Positions 34,402-42,585 of a stretch of 64,000 nt of DNA are shown piece after piece; the stretch's first letter is position 1; each line of letters opens with the position of its first letter. Source of the DNA: CADEFX01 sp046154585 (GTDB lineage Bacteria > Pseudomonadota > Alphaproteobacteria > Rhizobiales > Hyphomicrobiaceae); assembly GCA_046154585.1 (NCBI GenBank), contig JBJXDX010000157.1, positions 1 through 64,000 of the forward strand, given 5' to 3'. Made by a program: the position numbers and the translations under genes. The notes beneath the pieces were generated by a model. It saw only the letters and a program-made list of their open reading frames with translations. It did no database searches and was not told the DNA's origin.

Positions 34402-35013
34402 ATGGCCCCGCGCAGACTTGATCCCGACCAGCCCGCCACCTTCGCCTTCACGCCCGAGAACCTGACCTGGGCCAAGGCGACCATTGCCAACTACCCCGAT
34501 GGCAAGCAGGCCTCGGCGGTGATTCCGCTGCTGTGGCGGGCGCAGGAGCAGCATGCCAACTGGCTGCCGGAGCCCGCCATTCGCCTCGTGGCCGATATGC
34601 TGGGCATGGCCTATATCCGCGTGTACGAGATCGCCACGTTCTACACGATGTTTCAGCTCTCGCCGGTGGGGAAGAAGGCGCACGTGCAGGTGTGCCATAC
34701 GACGCCGTGCATGCTGCGCGGGTCCGATGACCTGAAGGAGGTGTGCCAGCGCCTGATCCATCATGATCCGCATCACCTCTCGGCCGACGGCGATTTCTCC
34801 TGGGAGCCGGTGGAGTGCCTTGGCTCCTGCGCCAACGCGCCGATGGTGCAGATCTTCAGCGACACCTACGAGGACCTGACGCCGGAGTCGTTTGAAAAAC
34901 TACTCGAGGCCTTCAAGCGCGGCACGCCGCCCAAGCCCGGCTCGCAGACGGGCCGGCAGGCGTCCTGCCCGGCGGGTGGCCCGACAACACTGAAGGATTT
35001 TGTGAAGGCCTGA
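34402..35013 (+). CDS. nuoE: NADH-quinone oxidoreductase subunit E
   Basis: A 203-residue thioredoxin-fold subunit that holds the [2Fe-2S] cluster N1a with C98, C103, C139 and C143 (CHTTPC and ECLGSCANAP). It partners NuoF at the NADH end of the complex. The C-terminal 35 residues are a Gly/Pro/Ser-rich tail (PKPGSQTGRQASCPAGG) of the kind seen in alphaproteobacteria and probably disordered. Confidence 0.96.
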   Translation: MAPRRLDPDQPATFAFTPENLTWAKATIANYPDGKQASAVIPLLWRAQEQHANWLPEPAIRLVADMLGMAYIRVYEIATFYTMFQLSPVGKKAHVQVCHTTPCMLRGSDDLKEVCQRLIHHDPHHLSADGDFSWEPVECLGSCANAPMVQIFSDTYEDLTPESFEKLLEAFKRGTPPKPGSQTGRQASCPAGGPTTLKDFVKA

Positions 35014-35058
35014 TTTGATGGCTCCGCGGACAGGAGCCGAGCAAGAAGAACGCAGCCC

Positions 35059-36342
35059 ATGCTCGACGACACGGATCGCATCTTCACGAACATCTACGGC
35101 TTCCAGGATTGGAAGCTCGCCGGCGCGCGCAAGCGGGGCACCTGGGACAACACCAAGGCGCTGATCGACAAGGGCCACGACTGGATCATCAACGAGGTGA
35201 AGGCGTCTGGCCTGCGCGGCCGCGGCGGCGCCGGCTTCCCGACGGGGCTCAAGTGGTCGTTCATGCCCAAGAGCGATCCGCGGCCGTCGTATCTGGTCGT
35301 CAACGCGGACGAGTCGGAGCCCGGCTCGTGCAAGGACCGCGAGATCATGCGGCACGAGCCGCACCTGTTCCTCGAAGGTTGCCTCGTCGCCAGCTACGCC
35401 ATGCGCGCGCATGTCTGCTACATCTACGTGCGCGGCGAGGTCATCCGCGAGCGCGAGCACCTGCAGGCGGCGATCGACGAGGCCTATGCGGCCAAGCTGA
35501 TAGGCAAGGACAACGTGCACGGCTGGGACTTCGAGTGCTACGTGCATCACGGTGCCGGCGCCTACATCTGCGGCGAGGAGACGGCGCTACTCGAAAGCCT
35601 CGAAGGCAAGAAGGGCCAGCCGCGCCTGAAGCCGCCGTTCCCGGCCAACTCGGGCCTCTACGGCGCGCCGACGACTGTCAACAACGTCGAGAGCATCGCC
35701 GTGGCGCCGACCATTTTGCGGCGCGGAGCGACGTGGTTTGCCGGCATCGGCAAGCTCAATAACACCGGCACCAAACTGTTCCAGATCTCTGGCCACGTGG
35801 AAAGGCCCTGCGTGGTGGAGGACGCCATGGGCGTGCCGCTGCGCGAGCTGATCGAGCGCCATGCGGGCGGCGTGCGCGGCGGCTGGGACAATCTGCTGGC
35901 GGTTATCCCGGGCGGCTCGTCGATGCCGCTGCTGCCGGCCGATCAGTGCCGGGACCTGACCATGGACTTCGACAGCCTGGTCAAGCTCAAGTCGGGGCTC
36001 GGCACGGCGGCGATCATCGTCATGGACAAGTCCACGGACATCGTGAAGGCCATCGCCCGCATCGCGCATTTCTACAAGCACGAGAGCTGCGGCCAGTGCA
36101 CGCCGTGCCGCGAAGGCACCGGCTGGATGTGGCGTGTGCTGGAGCGTATGGCGATCGGGGCTGCGAGCAAACGCGAGATCGATCTGCTGTTCGACGTGTC
36201 CAAGCAGATCGAAGGACACACCATTTGCGCGCTGGGCGATGCGGCGGCGTGGCCCGTGCAGGGCCTGTTGCGCAATTTCCGCGGCGAGATTGAGGCGCGC
36301 ATCGATCGCTATCAGGCCGCCCCGCGCCAAGCGGCGGAGTAG
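35059..36342 (+). CDS. nuoF: NADH-quinone oxidoreductase subunit F
   Basis: A 427-residue subunit that binds NADH and FMN: glycine-rich FMN site GRGGAGFPTG at 54-63, NADH region GAGAYICGEETALLESLEG at 166-184. Cluster N3 ligands C344, C347, C350 (ESCGQCTPCREG) and C390 (HTICALGD) are present. It is the last nuo gene in the run: the next gene starts 35 bases later and is a threonine-aldolase-like enzyme, not nuoG. Confidence 0.97.
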   Translation: MLDDTDRIFTNIYGFQDWKLAGARKRGTWDNTKALIDKGHDWIINEVKASGLRGRGGAGFPTGLKWSFMPKSDPRPSYLVVNADESEPGSCKDREIMRHEPHLFLEGCLVASYAMRAHVCYIYVRGEVIREREHLQAAIDEAYAAKLIGKDNVHGWDFECYVHHGAGAYICGEETALLESLEGKKGQPRLKPPFPANSGLYGAPTTVNNVESIAVAPTILRRGATWFAGIGKLNNTGTKLFQISGHVERPCVVEDAMGVPLRELIERHAGGVRGGWDNLLAVIPGGSSMPLLPADQCRDLTMDFDSLVKLKSGLGTAAIIVMDKSTDIVKAIARIAHFYKHESCGQCTPCREGTGWMWRVLERMAIGAASKREIDLLFDVSKQIEGHTICALGDAAAWPVQGLLRNFRGEIEARIDRYQAAPRQAAE

Positions 36343-36377
36343 GCCGCGCCGTTTCCTGCATGGTGTTGGAGCGCCGG

Positions 36378-37409
36378 ATGTCGCAGCAGTTCGCCTCGGA
36401 CAACAATGCCGGCATCTGCCCCGCGGCGTTCGCGGCGCTGATCGAGGCCAATGCGGCCGGCCATGCCGTGGGCTATGGCGACGATGCCTGGACCGCCAAG
36501 GCGAAAGAGGCGATCCGCGCGCTGTTCGAGGCGCCGTCTGCCGAGGTGTTCTTCGTCTTCAATGGCACGGCCGCCAATGCGCTGGCGCTGGCGCAGATTT
36601 GCAAGCCTTACAATTCCGTCATCGCGCATGCCGCCTCACATCTCGACAACGACGAGGCGGGCGCCTGCTCCTTTTTCAGCGGCGGCGCGACGCTGATGAC
36701 GGCTGACACGCCGCTCGGCAAGCTGACGCCCGAGGCGGTGGAGCGTCTGGTGGCGCGCTTTTCAGGCGTCCATCACGTCAAGGCGCGAGCGGTGTCGATC
36801 ACGCAGTCGACGGAGATGGGGACGGTCTACACTCTTGCCGAGTTTGCCGAAGTGTGCGGCGTTGCGCGGCGCAACGGCTTGAAGGTGCACATGGATGGCG
36901 CGCGGCTCGCCAATGCCATCGCGACGCTCGGATGCACTCCTGCCGAAGCAGTGCGGGGCGTCGATGTGTTGTCGTTCGGTGGCACGAAAAATGGCCTGGG
37001 CTTCGGTGAAGCTGTAGTGTTCTTCGATGCGTCGCTGGCGGAAGAGTTCGACTGGCGGGTCAAGCAGGCGGGGCAGCTCAACTCGAAGATGCGCCTCGCC
37101 ACCGCGCCGTGGCTCGGGCTGCTGGGCAATGGCGTCTGGCTCGCCAACGCGCGGCATGCCAACCAGATGGCGTTGCGGCTGCGTGACGGCATCGGCGGCC
37201 TGAAGGGCGTGAAGATCATGTTTCCGGTGGAAGCCAACGCGGTGTTCGCCGACATCGATCCGAAGGTGCAGGCAGCGCTGCGGGCGAAGGGCTGGACATT
37301 CTACACCTTCCTCGGCGCGACAGGCTGCCGGCTCATGTGCGCCTGGGATACGCAACCCGAGACCGTTGACCACTTGGTGGGGGATTTCGCAGCGGCGGCC
37401 AAAGGTTAG
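36378..37409 (+). CDS. threonine aldolase family PLP enzyme
   Basis: A 343-residue fold-type I PLP protein: FFVFNGTAANALAL (58-71, phosphate-binding), D173 in HMDGARLANA, and Schiff-base Lys204 in SFGGTKNG. This matches low-specificity L-threonine aldolases and beta-eliminating lyases; it would split threonine or allo-threonine into glycine and acetaldehyde. GGAG lies 7 bases before ATG 36378; ATG 36360 gives six extra residues and has no site. Its stop overlaps the convergent EamA gene. Its place directly behind nuoF is surprising. Confidence 0.9.
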   Translation: MSQQFASDNNAGICPAAFAALIEANAAGHAVGYGDDAWTAKAKEAIRALFEAPSAEVFFVFNGTAANALALAQICKPYNSVIAHAASHLDNDEAGACSFFSGGATLMTADTPLGKLTPEAVERLVARFSGVHHVKARAVSITQSTEMGTVYTLAEFAEVCGVARRNGLKVHMDGARLANAIATLGCTPAEAVRGVDVLSFGGTKNGLGFGEAVVFFDASLAEEFDWRVKQAGQLNSKMRLATAPWLGLLGNGVWLANARHANQMALRLRDGIGGLKGVKIMFPVEANAVFADIDPKVQAALRAKGWTFYTFLGATGCRLMCAWDTQPETVDHLVGDFAAAAKG

Positions 37410-38308
37410 ATGTTGCGTTTGGCCGGCAGGCGCGGCCGCGAAAAGATCCGGCCATCGATGACCAGCAGGGCAAGGCCGATCACCAGCGCGCCGATGATGT
37501 GGCGCATCTCCAGCACCTCGCCGAGCAGCGATACGCCAAGGCCGATGCCGGTGATCGGGATCAGCAGCGTCGTCAGCATGACGTTGGTGGGTCCCGAGAC
37601 CGCCAAGATGCGGAAGAAGATCACGTAGGCGAGCGAGGTGGAGAGCGCCGCCAGCCCGATCAATGCCAGCACGGTCTGTGTAGACGGCCAAGGCAGCGTC
37701 CACGGCTGGTCGATGAAGATGGCGAGGATACTCAGGATCAGGCTCGAGATCATGAGCTGACCGGTGGCTGACACAAGCGGTGGAGTGCCGCGCAGGCGTC
37801 GTCCCCACTGGCCGGCGAGGCCGTAGCTGAGAGGCCCGAGGAGGCAGAAGATGACTCCGGCCAACGTGGCGCCGCCGGCGTCAAGGCGCTGCAGGCCGAT
37901 GAGGATGGCGACGCCGACGACGCCCAGCAGCACGCCCGCGAGCTTGCGGGCACTGAGCTTTTCATCTGAGAAGACGTGTGCGGCGATGAGCGCGAACAGC
38001 GGCGTGGTGGCGTTCAGCACCGAGGCGATGCCGCTGGCCACCGTTTTCTGCCCCATGACGATGAAGCAGAACGGCAGGACGTTGTTAAGGACGCTCATGC
38101 CGGCGAAGGGCATCCATTCGCGCGGAGTCCGGGGGAGTTGCAGTCCCACGAAGAAAACGACGGGGAGGAGAAGCGCGGCGGCGAGCGCCACGCGCGCCAG
38201 CACGATCGTGAAGACAGGCAATTCCTTGACCGCAACGCCGACAAAAAAGAACGATCCGCCCCACAGGACGGACAGCGCGATCAGCAGAAGCCATTGCGAG
38301 CGGGACAT
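37406..38308 (-). CDS. EamA/DMT family transporter
   Basis: A 300-residue protein with ten hydrophobic helices and two EamA repeats; the first begins LLLIALSVLWGGSFFFVGVA and includes KELPVFTIVLARVALAAALL. The second half contains YGLAGQWGRRL and ends in a short basic tail KRNI. A metabolite exporter of unknown substrate. It is not closely similar to the EamA protein at 6.2 kb by eye. The stop codon overlaps that of the convergent threonine-aldolase-like gene by four bases (TTAG). Confidence 0.88.
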   Translation of the reverse strand: MSRSQWLLLIALSVLWGGSFFFVGVAVKELPVFTIVLARVALAAALLLPVVFFVGLQLPRTPREWMPFAGMSVLNNVLPFCFIVMGQKTVASGIASVLNATTPLFALIAAHVFSDEKLSARKLAGVLLGVVGVAILIGLQRLDAGGATLAGVIFCLLGPLSYGLAGQWGRRLRGTPPLVSATGQLMISSLILSILAIFIDQPWTLPWPSTQTVLALIGLAALSTSLAYVIFFRILAVSGPTNVMLTTLLIPITGIGLGVSLLGEVLEMRHIIGALVIGLALLVIDGRIFSRPRLPAKRNI

Positions 38309-38454
38309 GGACGGGCCTGTTGGGCGCAATGCTAAGGCGCGCCAGTGGCTAGCGCGTCCAACCCGCGAAGCAAACCCGATTCCTGTGTGGACCCAATCTG
38401 CAGGCCCTCATCTAGAGAACGGAGGTATGTGCCAACTGCAGGCGCCTCGAAGTG

Positions 38455-38727
38455 TTAGCGGCCGTCGATCATCGTCTTGATGTCGGCGGCGACAGCCATG
38501 GCTTCGGCGAATTGATTGGCGTCGCAGTGGCCTTCCATGCGCGTGAGCGCCTCTTCGACTTTGTCGAGCACATCGTCCGCGAGGCTCTTCTCCTCGGCCG
38601 CCTGCGCCAGGTCGAACGCGGATTTCAAGCAGTCGTCCGGCGAGGACGGCACCAGGGCCTGCTGCGCAGCGGCCGGCCCGGCGAGAAGGATCGCGATTGC
38701 GGCTACGTAGGCAAAATGTTTGGTCAT
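38455..38727 (-). CDS. small secreted helical protein, 90 aa
   Basis: A signal peptide (MTKHFAYVAAIAILLAGPAAAQ) precedes about 68 residues, mostly alpha-helical and acidic, with cysteines at DDCLKSAF and EGHCDANQ that could link two helices. GAGG precedes ATG 38727 by about 7 bases; the longer frame from 38796 lacks a site. Similar short periplasmic proteins are common in Bradyrhizobium-type genomes, without assigned role. Confidence 0.7.
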   Translation of the reverse strand: MTKHFAYVAAIAILLAGPAAAQQALVPSSPDDCLKSAFDLAQAAEEKSLADDVLDKVEEALTRMEGHCDANQFAEAMAVAADIKTMIDGR

Positions 38728-38832
38728 CGGCCACCTCGACTCGCTTGGCGCCAGCGGCGCGGGCGCGCCGCGATATGAGCCGAGATTATGGCGCAACCGC
38801 GACTGTTCGATGAAGGCAATCTGAACAATGTC

Positions 38833-39513
38833 TCAGTCGCTGGCGCGCGCCCTGATGCCGTCAATTGCGCTCTCGAGCTCGCGGTAGTGGCCGATGATCG
38901 CGTTGGGCGCAAGATCGGCGATTGGCACGTCCGTGTAGCCGAAGTCCACAGCGACGATCGGAATGTTCGCGGCCTTGGCCGTGGCGATATCGACGTCGCT
39001 GTCTCCGATCATTACTGCATGATTGGCGTCTCCCCCCGCGAGGCGGATGGCACCGTAGAGATGATCGGGATGCGGCTTGCAGACGGCGAATGTGTCACGG
39101 CCCGCGAGTGCCGCGAAGCGCGACGTCACGCCGAGAGCATCGAGCAGCTTGCGCGACAGGCCTTCCTGCTTGTTGGTGCACACGGCAAGCCGCGCACCGC
39201 GCGCGGACAGGCGATCGAGCGAGTCCGTGAGGCCCGGGAACAGGTGGCTGCCGACGGCAATGTTGTCGGCGTAGTAGGTTATGAAACGCGAGAACAGGAT
39301 CTCGAATTCGCCATCGGGAACATCGTGACCATGAAAGGCCAAGCCCTTTTTGATCATGGCGCGGGCGCCGAAGCTGATGAAGGGGCGGATCTCCTCCGGT
39401 GCGACGGGCTCGAGCCCCCGTGCGGCCAGCGCATGGTTGGTGGCATGAATGAGATCGGGCGCCGTCTCGACCAGTGTGCCGTCGAGGTCGAAGACGATGG
39501 TAAGGCCTTTCAT
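38833..39513 (-). CDS. gph: phosphoglycolate phosphatase (HAD family)
   Basis: A 226-residue HAD hydrolase: motif I FDLDGTLVET (8-17, nucleophile Asp), cap region FISFGARAMIKKGLAFHG, motif II AVCTNK, motif III Lys in CKPHPDHLYGA, and motif IV GDSDVDIATAKAA. Subfamily features suit Gph, which removes phosphate from 2-phosphoglycolate formed in DNA repair and photorespiration-like side reactions. It is close to rpiA, a neighbourhood repeated in many Rhizobiales. Confidence 0.92.
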   Translation of the reverse strand: MKGLTIVFDLDGTLVETAPDLIHATNHALAARGLEPVAPEEIRPFISFGARAMIKKGLAFHGHDVPDGEFEILFSRFITYYADNIAVGSHLFPGLTDSLDRLSARGARLAVCTNKQEGLSRKLLDALGVTSRFAALAGRDTFAVCKPHPDHLYGAIRLAGGDANHAVMIGDSDVDIATAKAANIPIVAVDFGYTDVPIADLAPNAIIGHYRELESAIDGIRARASD

Positions 39514-39691
39514 CGCGTGGATTTTCCCGATCCGTTTGCGCGCAAGCTATCGGCTTCGCAGGTCCCTGTCACGCCCTCCTCGGCTTGCACCTGCGGCCCA
39601 ACGGGCCTAGGAATAGGCCCCAGTATCAGCCTGATCGGCACGGTGCGGCCGAGCCTGGAACCGCACCCTCAACACATTGGCAGGAGGCCCC

Positions 39692-41134
39692 ATGGACAAG
39701 AAGGTCGTCACCCTTCTCAAACGGCAGTGCTACGTCGACGGTCAATGGGTCGGCGAGCCGGTGCTCTCGGTCACGAATCCCGCCACCGGCGCGGAAGTCG
39801 CCAAGGTGCCGCTGACGGACACGAATGGGACGAAAGCCGCGGTGGCCGCGGCGGAGCGCGCACTTGGGCCGTGGTCGAAGATGTTGGCCAAGGAACGCTC
39901 TAATATCCTGCGCCGCTGGTACAACTTGATGATCGAGCACGCCGACGAGTTGGCGCTGCTGATGACGCAGGAGCAGGGCAAGCCTGTGCCCGAGGCCAAG
40001 GGCGAGGTGATGTATGCCGCCTCGTTCATTGAATTTTTCGCCGAGGAAGCCAAGCGCATCAACGGCGAGACGGTGCCGACGTTCAAGTCGGACGCGCGCG
40101 TCGTGTGCATCAGGCAGCCGGTAGGCGTCGTGGCCGCAATCACGCCGTGGAACTTCCCCGCCGCTATGATAACGCGCAAGGTCGGACCGGCGCTGGCGGT
40201 CGGCTGCACGGTGGTGTGCAAGCCCGCCTCGGAGACGCCGCTGACGGCGCTGGCGCTGGCCGAGCTCGGCGAGCGCGCCGGTATCCCGAAGGGCGTGTTC
40301 AACGTCATCACCGGCCGCGCAAGCGTGATCGGCGCCGAGCTGACCTCCAATCCGGCCGTGCGCATGCTGACGTTCACGGGCTCGACGGAGATCGGCAAGG
40401 TGCTGATCGAGCAGTGTGCCAAGACGGTGAAGAAGGTCGGCATGGAGCTCGGCGGCAATGCGCCGTTCATCGTGTTCGACGACGCGGACCTCGACAAGGC
40501 CGTGGTGGGCGCGATGGCGTCCAAGTATCGCAATGCCGGCCAGACGTGCGTGTGCGCCAACCGTATCTACGTGCAGGACGCCGTCTACGACAAGTTCGCC
40601 GAGAAGCTGGCCGTCGAGGTGAAGAAGCTGAAGGTTGGCGACGGCACGGAAGCGGGCGTCACCACCGGGCCGCTCATCAACAAGGCGGCGGTCGAGAAGG
40701 TGGAGGAGCATATCGCCGACGCGACCGCCAAGGGCGCCAAGATCATGCTCGGCGGCAAGCGCCACAAGCTCGGCGGCAGCTTCTTCGAGCCAACCGTGCT
40801 GACGGGCGTGACGACCGACATGAAGGTCGCGCGCGAGGAGACGTTCGGGCCCGTCGCGCCGCTGTTCCGCTTCAAGACCGAAGAAGAAGTCATCAAGCTC
40901 GCCAACGACACCGAGTTCGGGCTGGCGGCCTACTTCTACTCGCGCGACATCGGGCGGGTGTGGCGCGTCGGCGAGGCGCTCGAATACGGCATCGTCGGCA
41001 TCAACGAGGGCATCATCTCGTCGGAGGTCGTGCCGTTCGGCGGCGTGAAGGAATCGGGCCTCGGCCGCGAAGGCTCCCAGCACGGCGTCGAGGAATTTCT
41101 CGAGATCAAGTACATGCTGATGGGTGGCATCTGA
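39692..41134 (+). CDS. gabD: NAD(P)-dependent succinate-semialdehyde dehydrogenase
   Basis: A 480-residue aldehyde dehydrogenase closely matching GabD: ITPWNFPAAMITRKVGPALA, general base E252 (MELGGNAPFI), and nucleophile C286 within NAGQTCVCANR, which has the second cysteine typical of succinate-semialdehyde enzymes. The end reads GREGSQHGVEEFLEIKYM, also GabD-like. It oxidises succinate semialdehyde to succinate in GABA breakdown. No GABA aminotransferase is adjacent. AGGAGG lies 6 bases before ATG 39692. Confidence 0.93.
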   Translation: MDKKVVTLLKRQCYVDGQWVGEPVLSVTNPATGAEVAKVPLTDTNGTKAAVAAAERALGPWSKMLAKERSNILRRWYNLMIEHADELALLMTQEQGKPVPEAKGEVMYAASFIEFFAEEAKRINGETVPTFKSDARVVCIRQPVGVVAAITPWNFPAAMITRKVGPALAVGCTVVCKPASETPLTALALAELGERAGIPKGVFNVITGRASVIGAELTSNPAVRMLTFTGSTEIGKVLIEQCAKTVKKVGMELGGNAPFIVFDDADLDKAVVGAMASKYRNAGQTCVCANRIYVQDAVYDKFAEKLAVEVKKLKVGDGTEAGVTTGPLINKAAVEKVEEHIADATAKGAKIMLGGKRHKLGGSFFEPTVLTGVTTDMKVAREETFGPVAPLFRFKTEEEVIKLANDTEFGLAAYFYSRDIGRVWRVGEALEYGIVGINEGIISSEVVPFGGVKESGLGREGSQHGVEEFLEIKYMLMGGI

Positions 41135-41148
41135 GCGTCCGATTGGCC

Positions 41149-41176
41149 CATCACCCGATTCTCGGATCGGGTGATG
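41149..41176. terminator. hairpin between gabD and rpiA
   Basis: CATCACCCGAT (41149-41159) pairs perfectly with ATCGGGTGATG (41166-41176) around a 6-base loop, 14 bases after the gabD stop. A short, interrupted T-rich stretch follows (TTGCTTC), so termination would be weak; it could also shape the rpiA leader. Confidence 0.6.
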
Positions 41177-41213
41177 TTGCTTCATGGATCAGCATCTTAG
41201 GGGACCGTGCCGC

Positions 41214-41933
41214 ATGAGCGCTGACGACTTCAAGCGGCAGGCGGCCGCGAAGGCGCTCGAGTTCGTCGAGCCCGGCATGAAGCTCGGGCTCGGCACGGGA
41301 TCGACGGCGAAGCACTTCGTCGATCTGCTGGGCGCGCGCGTCAAAGCTGGGATGAAGGTGCTGTGCGTGCCGACGTCGGAGGCGACGCGGCTGCAGGCGG
41401 CGGCGCTGGGCGTGCCGCTCGCGTCGCTCGACGATGTGCTGCAGCTCGATCTCACGGTCGATGGCGCCGACGAGTTCGACAGCGATCTGCGGCTTATCAA
41501 GGGTGGCGGCGGTGCGCTGCTGCGCGAGAAGATCGTAGCGGCCGCCTCGGACCGCATGATCGTCATCGCGGATGCCTCCAAGCGCGTGCGCACCCTCGGG
41601 GCCTTTCCCCTGCCTGTCGAGGTGGTGCAGTTCGGCGCCAAGGCCACGCGCGCCATGATCGAGGAGCTGGCGGCGGACGCCGGGTGCGCCGGCGAGATCA
41701 GCCTGCGCCTCAAGGCCGACGGTGCGCCGTTCGTGACGGATGGCGGGAACTACATCTACGATTGCGCTTTCGGGAGCATCGAAGAGCCCGAGATGCTCGA
41801 CGAGGCGTTGAAAGTCGCTCCCGGCGTGGTGGAGCACGGGCTTTTCCTGGGGCTGGCGGACCTCGCCATCATCGGATCGCCGGCAGGTGTTGAGGTGATC
41901 GAGGCGGGATACGATGCGGACGACGAGGCTTAG
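41214..41933 (+). CDS. rpiA: ribose 5-phosphate isomerase A
   Basis: A 239-residue RpiA: GLGTGSTAKHFVDLLG (phosphate-binding loop, residues 25-40), the catalytic Asp-rich TVDGADEFDSDLRLIKGG and GALLREKIV, and IADASKRV. It interconverts ribose 5-phosphate and ribulose 5-phosphate in the non-oxidative pentose phosphate pathway. AGGGGACC precedes ATG 41214. The rpiA, DUF2059, gor order is common in Rhizobiales. Confidence 0.96.
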   Translation: MSADDFKRQAAAKALEFVEPGMKLGLGTGSTAKHFVDLLGARVKAGMKVLCVPTSEATRLQAAALGVPLASLDDVLQLDLTVDGADEFDSDLRLIKGGGGALLREKIVAAASDRMIVIADASKRVRTLGAFPLPVEVVQFGAKATRAMIEELAADAGCAGEISLRLKADGAPFVTDGGNYIYDCAFGSIEEPEMLDEALKVAPGVVEHGLFLGLADLAIIGSPAGVEVIEAGYDADDEA

Positions 41934-42060
41934 GCCGCGCTAGTCAGGCCTGCATTACGGGAACTCTGCACCGCCGGCCGGGAGTCGCGGTGGTGTAAGA
42001 TTTCTGGCATTCTTGCCCGTCGTTTTCCGCCCGTTCCGGGCAAGCCTCATCGAGGATCCC

Positions 42061-42567
42061 ATGCTCACCCGACTTCAGGCGCTCGCCATCCTGCTCGGCG
42101 CAGTGTTGATGCTCGCGCCGGCCGGTTCCGCATGGGCCCAGGACGCCCAGCAACAGCAGCGGGTGACGGCCGCGCAGGAGCTGATGGTGGCGGCGGGCTC
42201 GGCCAAGCAGTTCGACCAGTTCATGCCGCTCATGGCGGCCAACATGACCAAGGCCTTCGTCGCGCTGGCGCCGCACGCCGAAAAGCAGATCCAGGAAGTG
42301 ATGAGCCAGCTGCTGGACCGCTTCTCCCAACGCAAGGGCGAACTCATCGACCAGATCGCGAGCCTGTATGCGGAGAAGCTGACGCTCGAGGAGCTGCAGG
42401 AGCTGACGCGCTTCTATTCGTCGGGCGTCGGCGCCAAGTTCATCGCCATGCTGCCCGAGTTGATGCAGCGCTCGATGCTGCTGGGTCAGCGCTGGGGCGA
42501 GGCGATCGGACGCGAGATCGAAGCCGAGGCGCGCAGCGAGCTCAAAAAGCGTGGCATCAATATCTGA
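42061..42567 (+). CDS. DUF2059 periplasmic protein
   Basis: A 168-residue protein with signal peptide (MLTRLQALAILLGAVLMLAP to SAWAQ) and a helical DUF2059 domain: EELTRFYSSGVGAKFIAMLP-type block near residue 115 (LQELTRFYSSGVGAKF) preceded by LIDQIASLYAEKLTLEEL. Function is unknown. It lies between rpiA and gor in many alphaproteobacteria. An in-frame ATG at 42013 would extend it by 16 residues and remove the signal peptide from the N-terminus. Confidence 0.87.
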   Translation: MLTRLQALAILLGAVLMLAPAGSAWAQDAQQQQRVTAAQELMVAAGSAKQFDQFMPLMAANMTKAFVALAPHAEKQIQEVMSQLLDRFSQRKGELIDQIASLYAEKLTLEELQELTRFYSSGVGAKFIAMLPELMQRSMLLGQRWGEAIGREIEAEARSELKKRGINI

Positions 42568-42585
42568 GCGTGAGGAACACCCTTG

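Noticed and set aside
37406..37409. overlapping convergent stops (also 6202-6205 and 46415-46423) as a regulatory signal
   Set aside because: Short stop overlaps are common in compact genomes and nothing else marks these sites.
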